7,599 bases of DNA from Pseudomonadota bacterium. GTDB taxonomy: Bacteria; Pseudomonadota; Gammaproteobacteria; Burkholderiales; Burkholderiaceae_C. This document shows, piece after piece, positions 1-6,380 of the stretch. Both the position numbers and the translations under genes were made by a program. Location: the NCBI GenBank assembly GCA_023418355.1, contig JAEZZU010000127.1, positions 1 through 7,599 of the forward strand. The letters are read 5' to 3'. Position 1 is the stretch's first letter; every line of letters starts with the position of its first letter. The notes under the pieces are model-generated. The model worked only from the letters and a program-made list of their open reading frames with translations, was not told where the DNA came from and made no database searches.

Positions 1-24
1 GTTCGATCCATGTATCACCCACCA
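1..24 (+). tRNA. 3' end of a tRNA, probably tRNA-Val, cut by window edge
   Basis: Only the T loop, the 3' half of the T stem, the 3' acceptor strand (ATCACCC), the discriminator A and the encoded CCA are present. These 24 bases match the end of the complete tRNA-Val that follows six bases later except at one acceptor position (C here, G there), so the missing 5' strand should begin GGGTGAT. That acceptor and the shared T arm fit a second valine isoacceptor, but the anticodon lies outside the window, so the identity is inference. The six-base spacer implies co-transcription with the next tRNA. Confidence 0.85.
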
Positions 25-30
25 CAATTT

Positions 31-105
31 GCGTGATTAGCTCAGCGGTAGAGCACTGCCTTCACACGGCAGGGGTCACATGTTCGATCCATGTATCACG
101 CACCA
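31..105 (+). tRNA. tRNA-Val (anticodon CAC)
   Basis: This is a complete 75-base cloverleaf. The acceptor strands GCGTGAT and ATCACGC pair over seven bases. The D arm is GCTC/GAGC. The anticodon stem CTGCC/GGCAG encloses the loop TTCACAC, giving anticodon CAC, which reads the valine codon GUG. The T stem is ACATG/CATGT with loop TTCGATC, and the gene encodes its own CCA (103-105). It is the last gene of a tandem tRNA transcript that starts upstream of the window and stops at the terminator beginning ten bases later. GUG is very frequent in the protein genes of this window, so the isoacceptor fits the codon use. Confidence 0.97.
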
Positions 106-114
106 GTCAAGCAA

Positions 115-149
115 AACCTCCTGAATCTTCGGATCAGGAGGTTTTTTTT
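115..149 (+). terminator. Intrinsic terminator of the tRNA-Val operon
   Basis: AACCTCCTGA (115-124) pairs with TCAGGAGGTT (134-143). The stem continues past a bulged A through TC/GA to a TTCG tetraloop (128-131), and eight T residues follow (142-149). This is a textbook Rho-independent terminator that ends the upstream tRNA transcript. Confidence 0.95.
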
Positions 150-592
150 GCTTTGGGGCTCTCTTCTTGCGCAGAACGCACGCACGCATGCCTGTCTGTG
201 TGCGTGCGAAGGGGTGTTCATGCGGCCTTGCGCTGGCTGCTGTGTCGCACTGCGCGCGCGCTGATTTTTGTTGCTTGGGGAAAGCGTGCCATGGCGTATG
301 AAACGGCATCGCAGGTGCTGGAAAACAAACCGACGTAGCGAATACCATGAACGTTGACAATGCAGTACTTCATCTGTGTGGTGGATGGTTGATGTGGTGC
401 AATGTATTACTTATCGACAAGTTTGTTTCAAAATGAAACAAAAAATTGTAACCAGCATCACTGGATCCTGCAGGCAAAGCGTCAACGTGATTGGCGCAGG
501 GCTTTGTTGTGCTGCGTGTGCAGCGCGAGCTACCGCATGAGGGGTGGATGAGGGGTGTGAAAACTGCAAGCAGTGGTTGCTCGCAAAAAAAG
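150..592. other. Gene-free stretch between the tRNA units
   Basis: No open frame here looks like a gene: the longest frames run back through tRNA-Val, have no ribosome site, and read as low-complexity Arg/Ala/Cys-rich peptide. The stretch opens with alternating purine-pyrimidine runs (176-190, 197-208 and the CG run near 248-259) that also form an inverted repeat (181-188 with 201-208). A TTGACA at 354-359 has no matching -10 box at the right distance. A palindrome at 422-442 is listed separately. A small GCTGC/GCAGC hairpin lies at 511-524. I see no other function. Confidence 0.6.
422..442. promoter_or_regulatory. Operator-like palindrome
   Basis: TTTGTTTCA (422-430) and TGAAACAAA (434-442) form a perfect nine-base inverted repeat around a three-base AAA centre. 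The symmetry, AT richness and length are typical of a dimeric repressor or activator site. No promoter or gene stands next to it on either strand, so the regulator and target are unknown, and it may be chance or a relic. Confidence 0.3.
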
Positions 593-670
593 TAGCTGCT
601 TGCGCTGATCTATAAAGGTTTTGAAGATGTTTTGTGCTTCAAATCCAGAAAATACAAGCGCAAGACGCTA
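593..670. repeat. Long imperfect hairpin with TAGCTGCTTGCGC core
   Basis: TAGCTGCTTGCGCT (593-606) is complementary to AGCGCAAGACGCTA (657-670) at 12 of 14 positions. Nested inside, GGTTTTGAAG (617-626) pairs with CTTCAAATCC (637-646) at 9 of 10. Together they make a 78-base two-tier hairpin in a gene-free region. There is no T run, so it is not a terminator. The TAGCTGCTTGCGC core resembles a dispersed intergenic repeat I recall from Comamonadaceae genomes; that assignment is from memory and is inference. Confidence 0.55.
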
Positions 671-761
671 TTGAAATAGTGAAAGGCGCTGCCCCTTGGC
701 GTATCTGAGTCGGGTGATGGCTCAGAGGGGGGAGGGTGTGCAGCTTGCTGCTGTGTGTCGC

Positions 762-801
762 GCAAAAAGAAAAAGGTCCTGAGAAATTCTCAGGACCTTT
801 T
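762..801 (-). terminator. Intrinsic terminator of tRNA-Ser
   Basis: AAAAGGTCCTGAGAA (771-785) is the perfect reverse complement of 787-801; the real loop must be the central few bases. Read on the minus strand, the stem is followed by TTTTTCTTTTT (from 771 down to about 763), the T tract expected of a Rho-independent terminator. It sits six bases beyond the 3' end of tRNA-Ser. Confidence 0.93.
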
Positions 802-807
802 GCTGTC

Positions 808-898
808 TGGCGGAAGGGGCGGGATTCGAACCCGCGGTAGGCTATTAACCTACACACGCTTTCCAGGCGTGCGACTTAAACCGCTCATCCACCCTTCC
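808..898 (-). tRNA. tRNA-Ser (anticodon GGA)
   Basis: On the minus strand the acceptor strands GGAAGGG and CCCTTCC pair fully, with discriminator G and an encoded CCA (complement of 808-810). The anticodon stem CACGC/GCGTG holds the loop CTGGAAA, giving anticodon GGA for the serine codons UCC/UCU. The long variable arm, containing the hairpin GTAGGTTAATAGCCTAC, and the 91-base length are characteristic of class II serine tRNAs. The T arm is CGGG-TTCGAAT-CCCG. A plus-strand frame crossing this region is only a shadow of the tRNA. Confidence 0.97.
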
Positions 899-977
899 TG
901 GGCTGAATCTGCGCTGCAGAACCAGCAAGAAAATAGACCGAATTGCAAACCTTGCGTCTGCAACTGGTGAAACCAAG

Positions 978-1005
978 ATTCTATCTCAGTTTTTGGTGCG
1001 CAAAA
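978..1005 (-). promoter_or_regulatory. Possible promoter for tRNA-Ser
   Basis: On the minus strand a TAGAAT -10 box (complement of 978-983) lies 16 bases below TTTTGC (complement of 1000-1005), which is a poor -35. It would give a leader of about 70 bases before the tRNA. The weak -35 makes this tentative. The same 899-1159 interval must also hold the promoter of the divergent AAA+ gene, for which I find no convincing boxes. Confidence 0.25.
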
Positions 1006-1159
1006 TGAAATGCGCATGGTCTGCGTGGGGTGAGCTTGTCGGTATCGTGCGGCAGGTGGGTGCTGGGCCTGTGAGAAAAATTGCTGAAGCTGGCCGTTTG
1101 CGACACAACGTGACGCAGTGCTGTGAAGAATCCGTGGCTGCAATTTCAGGAGGAACAGC

Positions 1160-3292
1160 ATGGCAAAACGGCGCAAACAGGCTTCAATGGTGAGCGAGCA
1201 TCTGGACCCACTGGTCAAGCTGTGGATGCTGCGCATACTGGTGCTGCTGGGCGGGCAGCGTGAGTTTGTTGGTGTGCATGGCTTTCGCAATGATTCGCTG
1301 GGCATTGCTCTGGGGCTGGGGCATTGGGTGGATGAGGCGGAGTTTGATTTGCCGGACTACCTGAAGAGCGGTGCAGGCAATGGCAGCGAGTTTGAGGTCA
1401 AACGGGTCAAGCAGGCACTGCGGCAGATGCACCAGCAGGCAGAAAGCGACAAGCCGCAGGGCATGGCTTCGGAATTCATGTGCCGCAATATGCGCAGGCT
1501 GGCTGAGCTGGTGGGGCTGGACGAGACAGACTGCAAGATTCTGTCGTTTGCCGTAGCGATTCACAGCGAACGCCTGCTTGACGATACGGGCGACTTTCTG
1601 GGGCAGCTTTCGTCGTCCAAGGTGTTTCAGGTGCTGTCAGTGCTGCTGGAACTGCCGGAGTCAGTAGTGCGCACGGCCTTGAGTGCGCAGGGTATTCTGG
1701 CGCGCTCGGGGCTGGTGTCGGTGGAGCGCAGGGGCTCGGGCACGCTGTGCAACAAGCTGAATCTGCTGTCGGATGTGTTTGCAGACCTCATGGTGTCAGC
1801 AGATGCCGATCCGCTGGGCCTGCTCAAAGGCACGGTTGCGCCTTCGCCGCAAGGCACGCTGCGTCTGGCCGATTACGCGCACATTCAGGCTTCGCTGGAC
1901 ATTCTGCAGCCTTATCTGCAGCACAGGGTGCAGACCCGCCGGCGTGGTGTGAACATCTTTCTGCATGGCGCACCAGGCACGGGCAAGAGCGAGCTGGCGC
2001 GTGCACTCGCACAGGAGCTGGGTAGCGAACTGCTGGAGGTGTCCAGCGAAGACGAAGACGGTGACCCTATCAACGGTGAGCGCCGCCTGCGTGCTTTTCG
2101 GGCTGCGCAGAGCTTTTTCGCGCAGCGCACGGCACTGGTGGTGTTTGATGAGGCTGAAGACGTTTTCAATGATGGGGATCTGATGTTTGGCCGCAAGAGC
2201 ACCGCGCAGGTGCGCAAGGCCTGGATCAACCGCATGCTCGAAGACAACCCGGTGCCTACGATCTGGCTGTCCAACTCCGTGCGAGGCATGGACCCGGCGT
2301 TTATTCGGCGTTTTGACATGGTGATTGAGCTGCCGGTGCCGCCCAGGAAGCAGCGTGAGGAGATTCTGCGCATGAGCTGTGGTGATCTGCTGGATGCGCC
2401 GCGCATTGCGGCCATTGCCGAGGTGGAGAGTCTGGCGCCAGCGGTGATTGCCAAGGCGGGTGGGGTGGTGCGAGCCATCAGCGAGGAACTGGGTGCGGTC
2501 AAGGCGGCAGCGGCGTTGGAGCATCTGGTTTCCAGCACTTTGCGGGCGCAGGGCCACCGCACGCCGCTCAGGCTGGGTGCGGCTGATGCGAGCATGCGCT
2601 ATGACCCTGCGTTTATTCAGGCCGATACAGATCTGGAGGCTGTAGCGAAGGGGCTGATGAGCACGCAGTCTGGTCGCCTGTGTCTGTATGGGCCACCGGG
2701 AACAGGCAAGACCGCCTATGGCCGCTGGCTGGCTGAGCAGCTGGGCATGCCGCTGTCGGTCAAGCGCGTGTCTGACCTGATTTCGCCCTATGTGGGTGAG
2801 TGTGAGCAGAACATTGCGCGCGCATTCAAGGAGGCACAGTCCGAGCAGGCGGTGCTGATGATGGATGAGGTAGACAGCTTTCTGCAGGACCGCCGTGGCG
2901 CGCAGCGTGGCTGGGAGGTGAGTCTGGTCAATGAAATGCTGACGCAGATGGAAGCTTTCCCCGGCGTGTTCATCGCTTCGACCAATCTCATGCAGGGGCT
3001 GGATCAGGCTGCACTGCGGCGTTTTGACCTGAAGGTGAAATTTGATTTTCTGCAGCCGGAGCAGGCCTGGGCATTGCTGTGCAGCCAGTGCGAGCGCATG
3101 CAGCTGCCAGTGCCGACTGATGCGGACCGCGCCCAGCTGGCGCGGCTGCGCAGTTTGACGCCGGGTGATTTCGCGGTCGTGCTGCGCCAGAGCCGCTTGC
3201 GCCCCATGCACAGCGTTGCCAGTGTGATTGCAGCGCTGGAGGCGGAATGTGCAGTCAAGGAAGGCGCGAGCCGATCCATTGGCTTTGTGTAA
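1160..3292 (+). CDS. Tandem AAA+ ATPase (two AAA modules)
   Basis: This 710-residue protein is predicted to couple ATP hydrolysis to remodelling of a protein partner in the cytosol, as AAA proteins of the SpoVK/Cdc48-like class do. Module 1 has Walker A GAPGTGKS (270-277), Walker B VVFDE (327-331), sensor-1 Asn372 and an Arg pair at 383-384. Module 2 has Walker A GPPGTGKT (511-518), Walker B LMMDE (566-570), sensor-1 Asn609 and an Arg pair at 620-621. Both sites therefore look competent. Residues 1-250 are not a domain I recognise; part of them (about 150-210) could be a winged-helix-like fold, and they may bind substrate. No signal peptide or membrane segment is visible. The start is fixed by a strong ribosome site, AGGAGGA (1148-1154), five bases before ATG. 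The substrate is unknown; the VIT-VWA gene downstream is the obvious candidate partner. Confidence 0.9.
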   Translation: MAKRRKQASMVSEHLDPLVKLWMLRILVLLGGQREFVGVHGFRNDSLGIALGLGHWVDEAEFDLPDYLKSGAGNGSEFEVKRVKQALRQMHQQAESDKPQGMASEFMCRNMRRLAELVGLDETDCKILSFAVAIHSERLLDDTGDFLGQLSSSKVFQVLSVLLELPESVVRTALSAQGILARSGLVSVERRGSGTLCNKLNLLSDVFADLMVSADADPLGLLKGTVAPSPQGTLRLADYAHIQASLDILQPYLQHRVQTRRRGVNIFLHGAPGTGKSELARALAQELGSELLEVSSEDEDGDPINGERRLRAFRAAQSFFAQRTALVVFDEAEDVFNDGDLMFGRKSTAQVRKAWINRMLEDNPVPTIWLSNSVRGMDPAFIRRFDMVIELPVPPRKQREEILRMSCGDLLDAPRIAAIAEVESLAPAVIAKAGGVVRAISEELGAVKAAAALEHLVSSTLRAQGHRTPLRLGAADASMRYDPAFIQADTDLEAVAKGLMSTQSGRLCLYGPPGTGKTAYGRWLAEQLGMPLSVKRVSDLISPYVGECEQNIARAFKEAQSEQAVLMMDEVDSFLQDRRGAQRGWEVSLVNEMLTQMEAFPGVFIASTNLMQGLDQAALRRFDLKVKFDFLQPEQAWALLCSQCERMQLPVPTDADRAQLARLRSLTPGDFAVVLRQSRLRPMHSVASVIAALEAECAVKEGASRSIGFV

Positions 3293-3303
3293 ATGCCCTC
3301 TGG

Positions 3304-3351
3304 TGGCAGCTATTGGCGAGAAGAAGAGACGATTTCTTTTGATAGCTGCCA
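3304..3351. repeat. Hairpin just downstream of the AAA+ gene
   Basis: TGGCAGCTAT (3304-3313) is the perfect complement of ATAGCTGCCA (3342-3351). An inner AAGAA/TTCTT pair (3321-3325, 3334-3338) can extend the hairpin. It starts eleven bases after the stop codon of the AAA+ gene, so it could protect or end the transcript, but it has no T tract. Its 3' arm is also the beginning of the adjoining repeat. Confidence 0.5.
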
Positions 3352-3387
3352 ACGCTTGCTGCATAAGCGTTTGAAAGCAATTTGGCT
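3336..3387. repeat. Comamonad-type dispersed intergenic repeat (GATAGCTGCC…)
   Basis: The stretch starts with TTTTGATAGCTGCC, continues with the inverted pair ACGCTT (3352-3357) / AAGCGT (3365-3370), and ends near GGCTCATAAAT. I recall very similar 'TTGATAGCTGC…CGCTT…AAGCG' elements scattered between genes in Comamonadaceae, but this was not checked. The core word TAGCTGC(T/C) recurs at 593-600 and 6441-6448. The 104-codon frame beginning at 3293 runs through the repeat, has no ribosome site of its own, and is therefore rejected as a gene. Confidence 0.5.
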
Positions 3388-3557
3388 CATAAATCCATGC
3401 GGCAACGGAGCTGTGGAGCATGACTTCGCACCCCCTTTAGGTGCAGCTACGCAGGACTGCTGCCTTGAACCAATCTCCGCCTGGAAGCAAAAGCTGCCCA
3501 TTTCACCAGTTGACTGCGTTGGGATCAATGCGTGTCGCATTGCCAAGCGCTGCGCAC

Positions 3558-3586
3558 TTGCGACTTTTTATTTATACATATATAAA
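3558..3586 (+). promoter_or_regulatory. Sigma-70 type promoter of the merR / VIT-VWA operon
   Basis: TTGCGA (3558-3563) and TATAAA (3581-3586) are separated by exactly 17 bases, in a locally very AT-rich segment. Transcription would begin near 3593, leaving only about 16 bases before the merR start codon. The 17-base spacer is the ordinary length; promoters activated by MerR proteins usually have a 19-20 base spacer, so classic twist activation of this promoter is not expected. Confidence 0.75.
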
Positions 3587-3588
3587 TA
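3569..3588. promoter_or_regulatory. Inverted repeat over the merR -10 box (candidate operator)
   Basis: TATTTATA (3569-3576) and TATAAATA (3581-3588) are perfect eight-base inverted arms around CATA. The palindrome covers part of the spacer and all of the -10 element, where a repressor would block polymerase. Autoregulation by the adjacent MerR protein is the simplest reading. AT-rich promoters form such palindromes easily, so this is inference. Confidence 0.45.
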
Positions 3589-3608
3589 CAGTATTACTGA
3601 TTAAATAA

Positions 3609-4031
3609 ATGCCTGTTGTGAACGACTACACACTCAAAGAGCTTTGCGCCAAAGTCGATCTGCCTGTCCGCACGGTGCGTTACTACGTGCAAATTGGCCT
3701 GCTCGATAAGCCCCAAGGGGAGACACGCGCTGCTCGCTATGGGGACACGCATTTAGATCAACTGGAGCGCATCAAGAAGTGGACTGCGGCTGGGCTGTCT
3801 CTGGATCGGGTGCGTGAACTGCTGCACGACGTGCAAGCGGCAGACGTGCCCCTGCGCTCTCCCGTGCCCGGCAGCGTAGAAGTCAAATCCCATCTCTACA
3901 TCACCGAGGGGGTTGAGGTCGTGCTTGACCCAGCCCGTGCAGGGCTGACATCAGAGTCACTGCGCAGGTTTGCGCGTGGCATTGCCCAGCTTTACGAAGA
4001 CATCACCGCGCCTGACAGGAATAGGCGCTGA
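3609..4031 (+). CDS. MerR-family transcriptional regulator
   Basis: This 140-residue protein should bind DNA as a dimer. The N-terminal MerR winged helix-turn-helix is clear: YTLKELCAKVDLPVRTVRYY (7-26) carries the helix-turn-helix, followed by the wing segment IGLLDKP…ARYGD (29-46) and the QLERIKKWTAAGLSLDRVRELL helices (51-72). The C-terminal part (about 85-140) is short, contains a probable beta segment (EVKSHLYITEGVEVVLDP) and an amphipathic helix (SLRRFARGIAQLYEDI), and is not the metal-binding tail of MerR/CueR: the only cysteine is Cys13, in the DNA-binding domain. The signal is therefore unknown. ATG at 3609 sits in TTAAATAAATG with no Shine-Dalgarno sequence, close to the predicted transcript start. 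The VIT-VWA gene follows after 39 bases, so the regulator probably controls that operon. Confidence 0.9.
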   Translation: MPVVNDYTLKELCAKVDLPVRTVRYYVQIGLLDKPQGETRAARYGDTHLDQLERIKKWTAAGLSLDRVRELLHDVQAADVPLRSPVPGSVEVKSHLYITEGVEVVLDPARAGLTSESLRRFARGIAQLYEDITAPDRNRR

Positions 4032-4070
4032 AGCCGCCCTCATCGCACCCAAACAATACTGGAGAAGACT

Positions 4071-6359
4071 GTGTACACCCCCACCAATGAAGCTGCGCGC
4101 ATCGAAGCAGGCGGAAGCCAACTGCATTTTTTAGGCGCCCATGCCAAAGGTTCGATCAAAGGGTTCTTGCTGGAAATGCAGTTGGAGCAAAAGTTTCGAA
4201 ACCCCAGCAAGCGCAATGTGGAAGTGACGTACACCTGCCCATTGCCTTGGGGCAGTGTGCTGCTTGGTGTGGACGTGGTGCTCAATGGACAAAGCCTGCA
4301 AGGCAAGGTCGTTGAAAAGACCAAAGCGCGCGAGACTTACGAAGATGCGCTGCAAGAGGGCAATAGCAGCATCCTGGTCGGCTGCAACCCCGATGGCTCC
4401 GTGAGCATGGAACTCGGCAATCTGCTCGCCCAGGAAGAATGCTCCATCACACTGCGATATGCACAGGTGCTCCAAGTGCAGCAAGGCAGTATTCGCTGCA
4501 TGCTGCCAACCACCATTGCGCCTCGTTACGGCGATGCAGTTAAAGAAGGTGGATTTGAGTTGCACACGGCTCCGCTCGATAGTGCACTGGTGGAGTACAC
4601 GTTTACCGTTGAGCTTGAAATCGAGGGTGAACTGGCCCACGCGGAAATCAGCTGTCCCAGCCACTGCGTCAACATGCGGCTCAAAAGCGGCAAGATGCTG
4701 ATTTCGCTGGGCGAACAAGCTTGGCTGGATCGGGATTTCATCGTGCTGCTGCAAGACTTGCCTTCGAGCAGCCAGGCAAGCTGGAGCACAGATTTGCTGG
4801 AGCCCGCCAAGTCTGTGGTGGTTGCCACCCTGTGTGCTTTGCAGGATGGGCACCAGCAGGAGTTGTTTGTACGAGGCGTGCGCGCGCAAATCTTGATTGA
4901 TTGCAGCGGGTCTATGGCTGGCAGCAGCATGACCAGTGCGCAAAATGCCGTGCGCAGCATCATTGAAATGCTCGATGAACGGGATGCGTTCACAGTGGGC
5001 CGCTTTGGCTCTCGCGTAGAGCATTGCCACAGCCGCCTGGTGCCAGCCTTGATGTCTGAAAAGCAGCAGGCACGGGAATGGGCGGTGCGCTTGCAAGCCG
5101 ACATGGGTGGTACGGAAATGCAAGCGGCAATCCGCAGCACCCTGGAACTTGCAGATACCCATGGCTCAGATCTATTGCTGGTGACGGATGGTGAAATCCA
5201 CGGCATCGACAGTTTGCTCAGCAGCGTCAGGCGGCGGGCCCATCGCATTTTCATTGTGGGCATTGGCTCCAGCCCCGCAGAGGCACATCTGCGGCGCTTG
5301 GCGGCTGTGACTGGTGGCGCCTGCGAGTTTGTCGCGCCTGGCGAGGCTGTGGAGCCAGCCATACTGCGCATGTTCCGCCGTTTACGCAGCCCTGCGGTGA
5401 CGAAGCTGCGTTTGCATGTGCCTGAGGAGCTGGAGCAGTGGCATCCCGAAAACCTGCCCACAAGCTGCTTTGTGGCAGACCAGATTACGACTTTTATCCG
5501 CTTTGATGGTGCATGGCCTGAAGGCCAGAAGCTGGAGCTGCTGGGCTGTGTAGATGGTGCGCAGCAGGAAACGGTATTGGCGCAATGCCACCCGGTGCAG
5601 GTTGATGATCACCGCAATACTGCAGCTCGCTTGCACGCACATGCGGTCTGTGCCCGCCTTAAAGACAGCAAGCAGCCTGGTTTGCTGCGTGAACGGCAAG
5701 AGTTGGCGGTGCAATACCAAATCATCACAGATGCAACACACTTTGTGCTGGTGCACGAGCGTGCAGCACAAGACAAGCCAGAAGACATGCCGATTTTGCT
5801 GCGCACGCCCAGTATGCAGCCAGAGAACTTGAAGTATTCACGTCGACGAGGGGCAGCAAATACCGTTCAAAGCTTCGCCTGCTCGGCCATGCCCACGCCG
5901 ATGGGTACTGATATCAGCATCCCTTCCGTTTGGAGAACCAACCGGGCAGATGCTGCAAAGCGTGTAGATGCGCTGTCCCGGGGCTTGCATGATGCAGACG
6001 TGGAAATACCAGACTTCTTGCGAAAGGCGGCCTCACCAATGGCTGACTTGGACGGCTCCCCCCAGAGCTTTGTGGACATCGTGAAGAAGAAACGTCCTCA
6101 CAGTCGTCCACGCAGCTATGCACAACTACGCGACCTCAACGTGCCAGAACAGGTCGTAGCCTGGCTGGAAAAACTGGGGCAAGGCGCGAAACAAGAGGCA
6201 CAGACAGTGGAGCTGGCGGTGGAGCTTGTGCTGCAATTGGCACGCAAGAACTGGCAATCTGACCAGGAACTGCTTGCCTATGCGCAACAAACCCAGCCGC
6301 AACTGCTTAAGCTTTTAACCGCTACAGCACATGCTTGGCCCAACTTCACGGAAGCCTGA
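4071..6359 (+). CDS. VIT and VWA domain protein, cytosolic type
   Basis: This 762-residue protein has the inter-alpha-trypsin-inhibitor-like architecture. The VIT domain (about 15-135) shows the hallmark F-N-P…Y-x-C-P-L-P pattern at 42-59 and the EKTKARETYEDA segment at 82-93. The VWA domain (about 270-440) has an intact metal-ion-dependent adhesion site: Asp277-x-Ser279-x-Ser281, Thr348 and Asp373. A conserved post-VWA block follows, with RERQELAVQYQIITDATHFV (about 540-559). The last 110 residues are helical and basic and are not recognised. There is no signal peptide, transmembrane segment or sorting signal, unlike secreted or sortase-linked VIT proteins, so I infer a cytosolic scaffold that binds partners through Mg2+/Mn2+. 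The start is GTG with GGAGAAG (4061-4067) upstream; no later ATG would keep the whole VIT domain. It shares the merR promoter and may be a partner of the upstream AAA+ ATPase. Confidence 0.92.
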   Translation: MYTPTNEAARIEAGGSQLHFLGAHAKGSIKGFLLEMQLEQKFRNPSKRNVEVTYTCPLPWGSVLLGVDVVLNGQSLQGKVVEKTKARETYEDALQEGNSSILVGCNPDGSVSMELGNLLAQEECSITLRYAQVLQVQQGSIRCMLPTTIAPRYGDAVKEGGFELHTAPLDSALVEYTFTVELEIEGELAHAEISCPSHCVNMRLKSGKMLISLGEQAWLDRDFIVLLQDLPSSSQASWSTDLLEPAKSVVVATLCALQDGHQQELFVRGVRAQILIDCSGSMAGSSMTSAQNAVRSIIEMLDERDAFTVGRFGSRVEHCHSRLVPALMSEKQQAREWAVRLQADMGGTEMQAAIRSTLELADTHGSDLLLVTDGEIHGIDSLLSSVRRRAHRIFIVGIGSSPAEAHLRRLAAVTGGACEFVAPGEAVEPAILRMFRRLRSPAVTKLRLHVPEELEQWHPENLPTSCFVADQITTFIRFDGAWPEGQKLELLGCVDGAQQETVLAQCHPVQVDDHRNTAARLHAHAVCARLKDSKQPGLLRERQELAVQYQIITDATHFVLVHERAAQDKPEDMPILLRTPSMQPENLKYSRRRGAANTVQSFACSAMPTPMGTDISIPSVWRTNRADAAKRVDALSRGLHDADVEIPDFLRKAASPMADLDGSPQSFVDIVKKKRPHSRPRSYAQLRDLNVPEQVVAWLEKLGQGAKQEAQTVELAVELVLQLARKNWQSDQELLAYAQQTQPQLLKLLTATAHAWPNFTEA

Positions 6360-6380
6360 TGGGTGGTGCGCAGCCGCCAT

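Noticed and set aside
33..360. Open frames on both strands across the tRNA-Val region
   Set aside because: They run through the tRNA and its terminator, have no ribosome site, and have low-complexity composition.
755..970. 71-codon plus-strand frame and the minus-strand frames around it
   Set aside because: They translate the tRNA-Ser gene and its terminator; the peptide GGRGGIRTRG is the usual artefact of a serine tRNA.
1796..3421. 541-residue minus-strand frame opposite the AAA+ gene
   Set aside because: It is an antisense shadow of a GC-biased gene; the plus-strand frame has the full set of AAA motifs and a ribosome site.
3293..3604. 103-residue frame right after the AAA+ stop codon
   Set aside because: It starts directly after the stop with no separate ribosome site, reads through the hairpin and dispersed repeat, and ends in the merR promoter.
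4131..5461. Long minus-strand frames opposite the VIT-VWA gene
   Set aside because: They are antisense shadows with His/Gln/Arg- or Ser-rich composition and no domain motifs.
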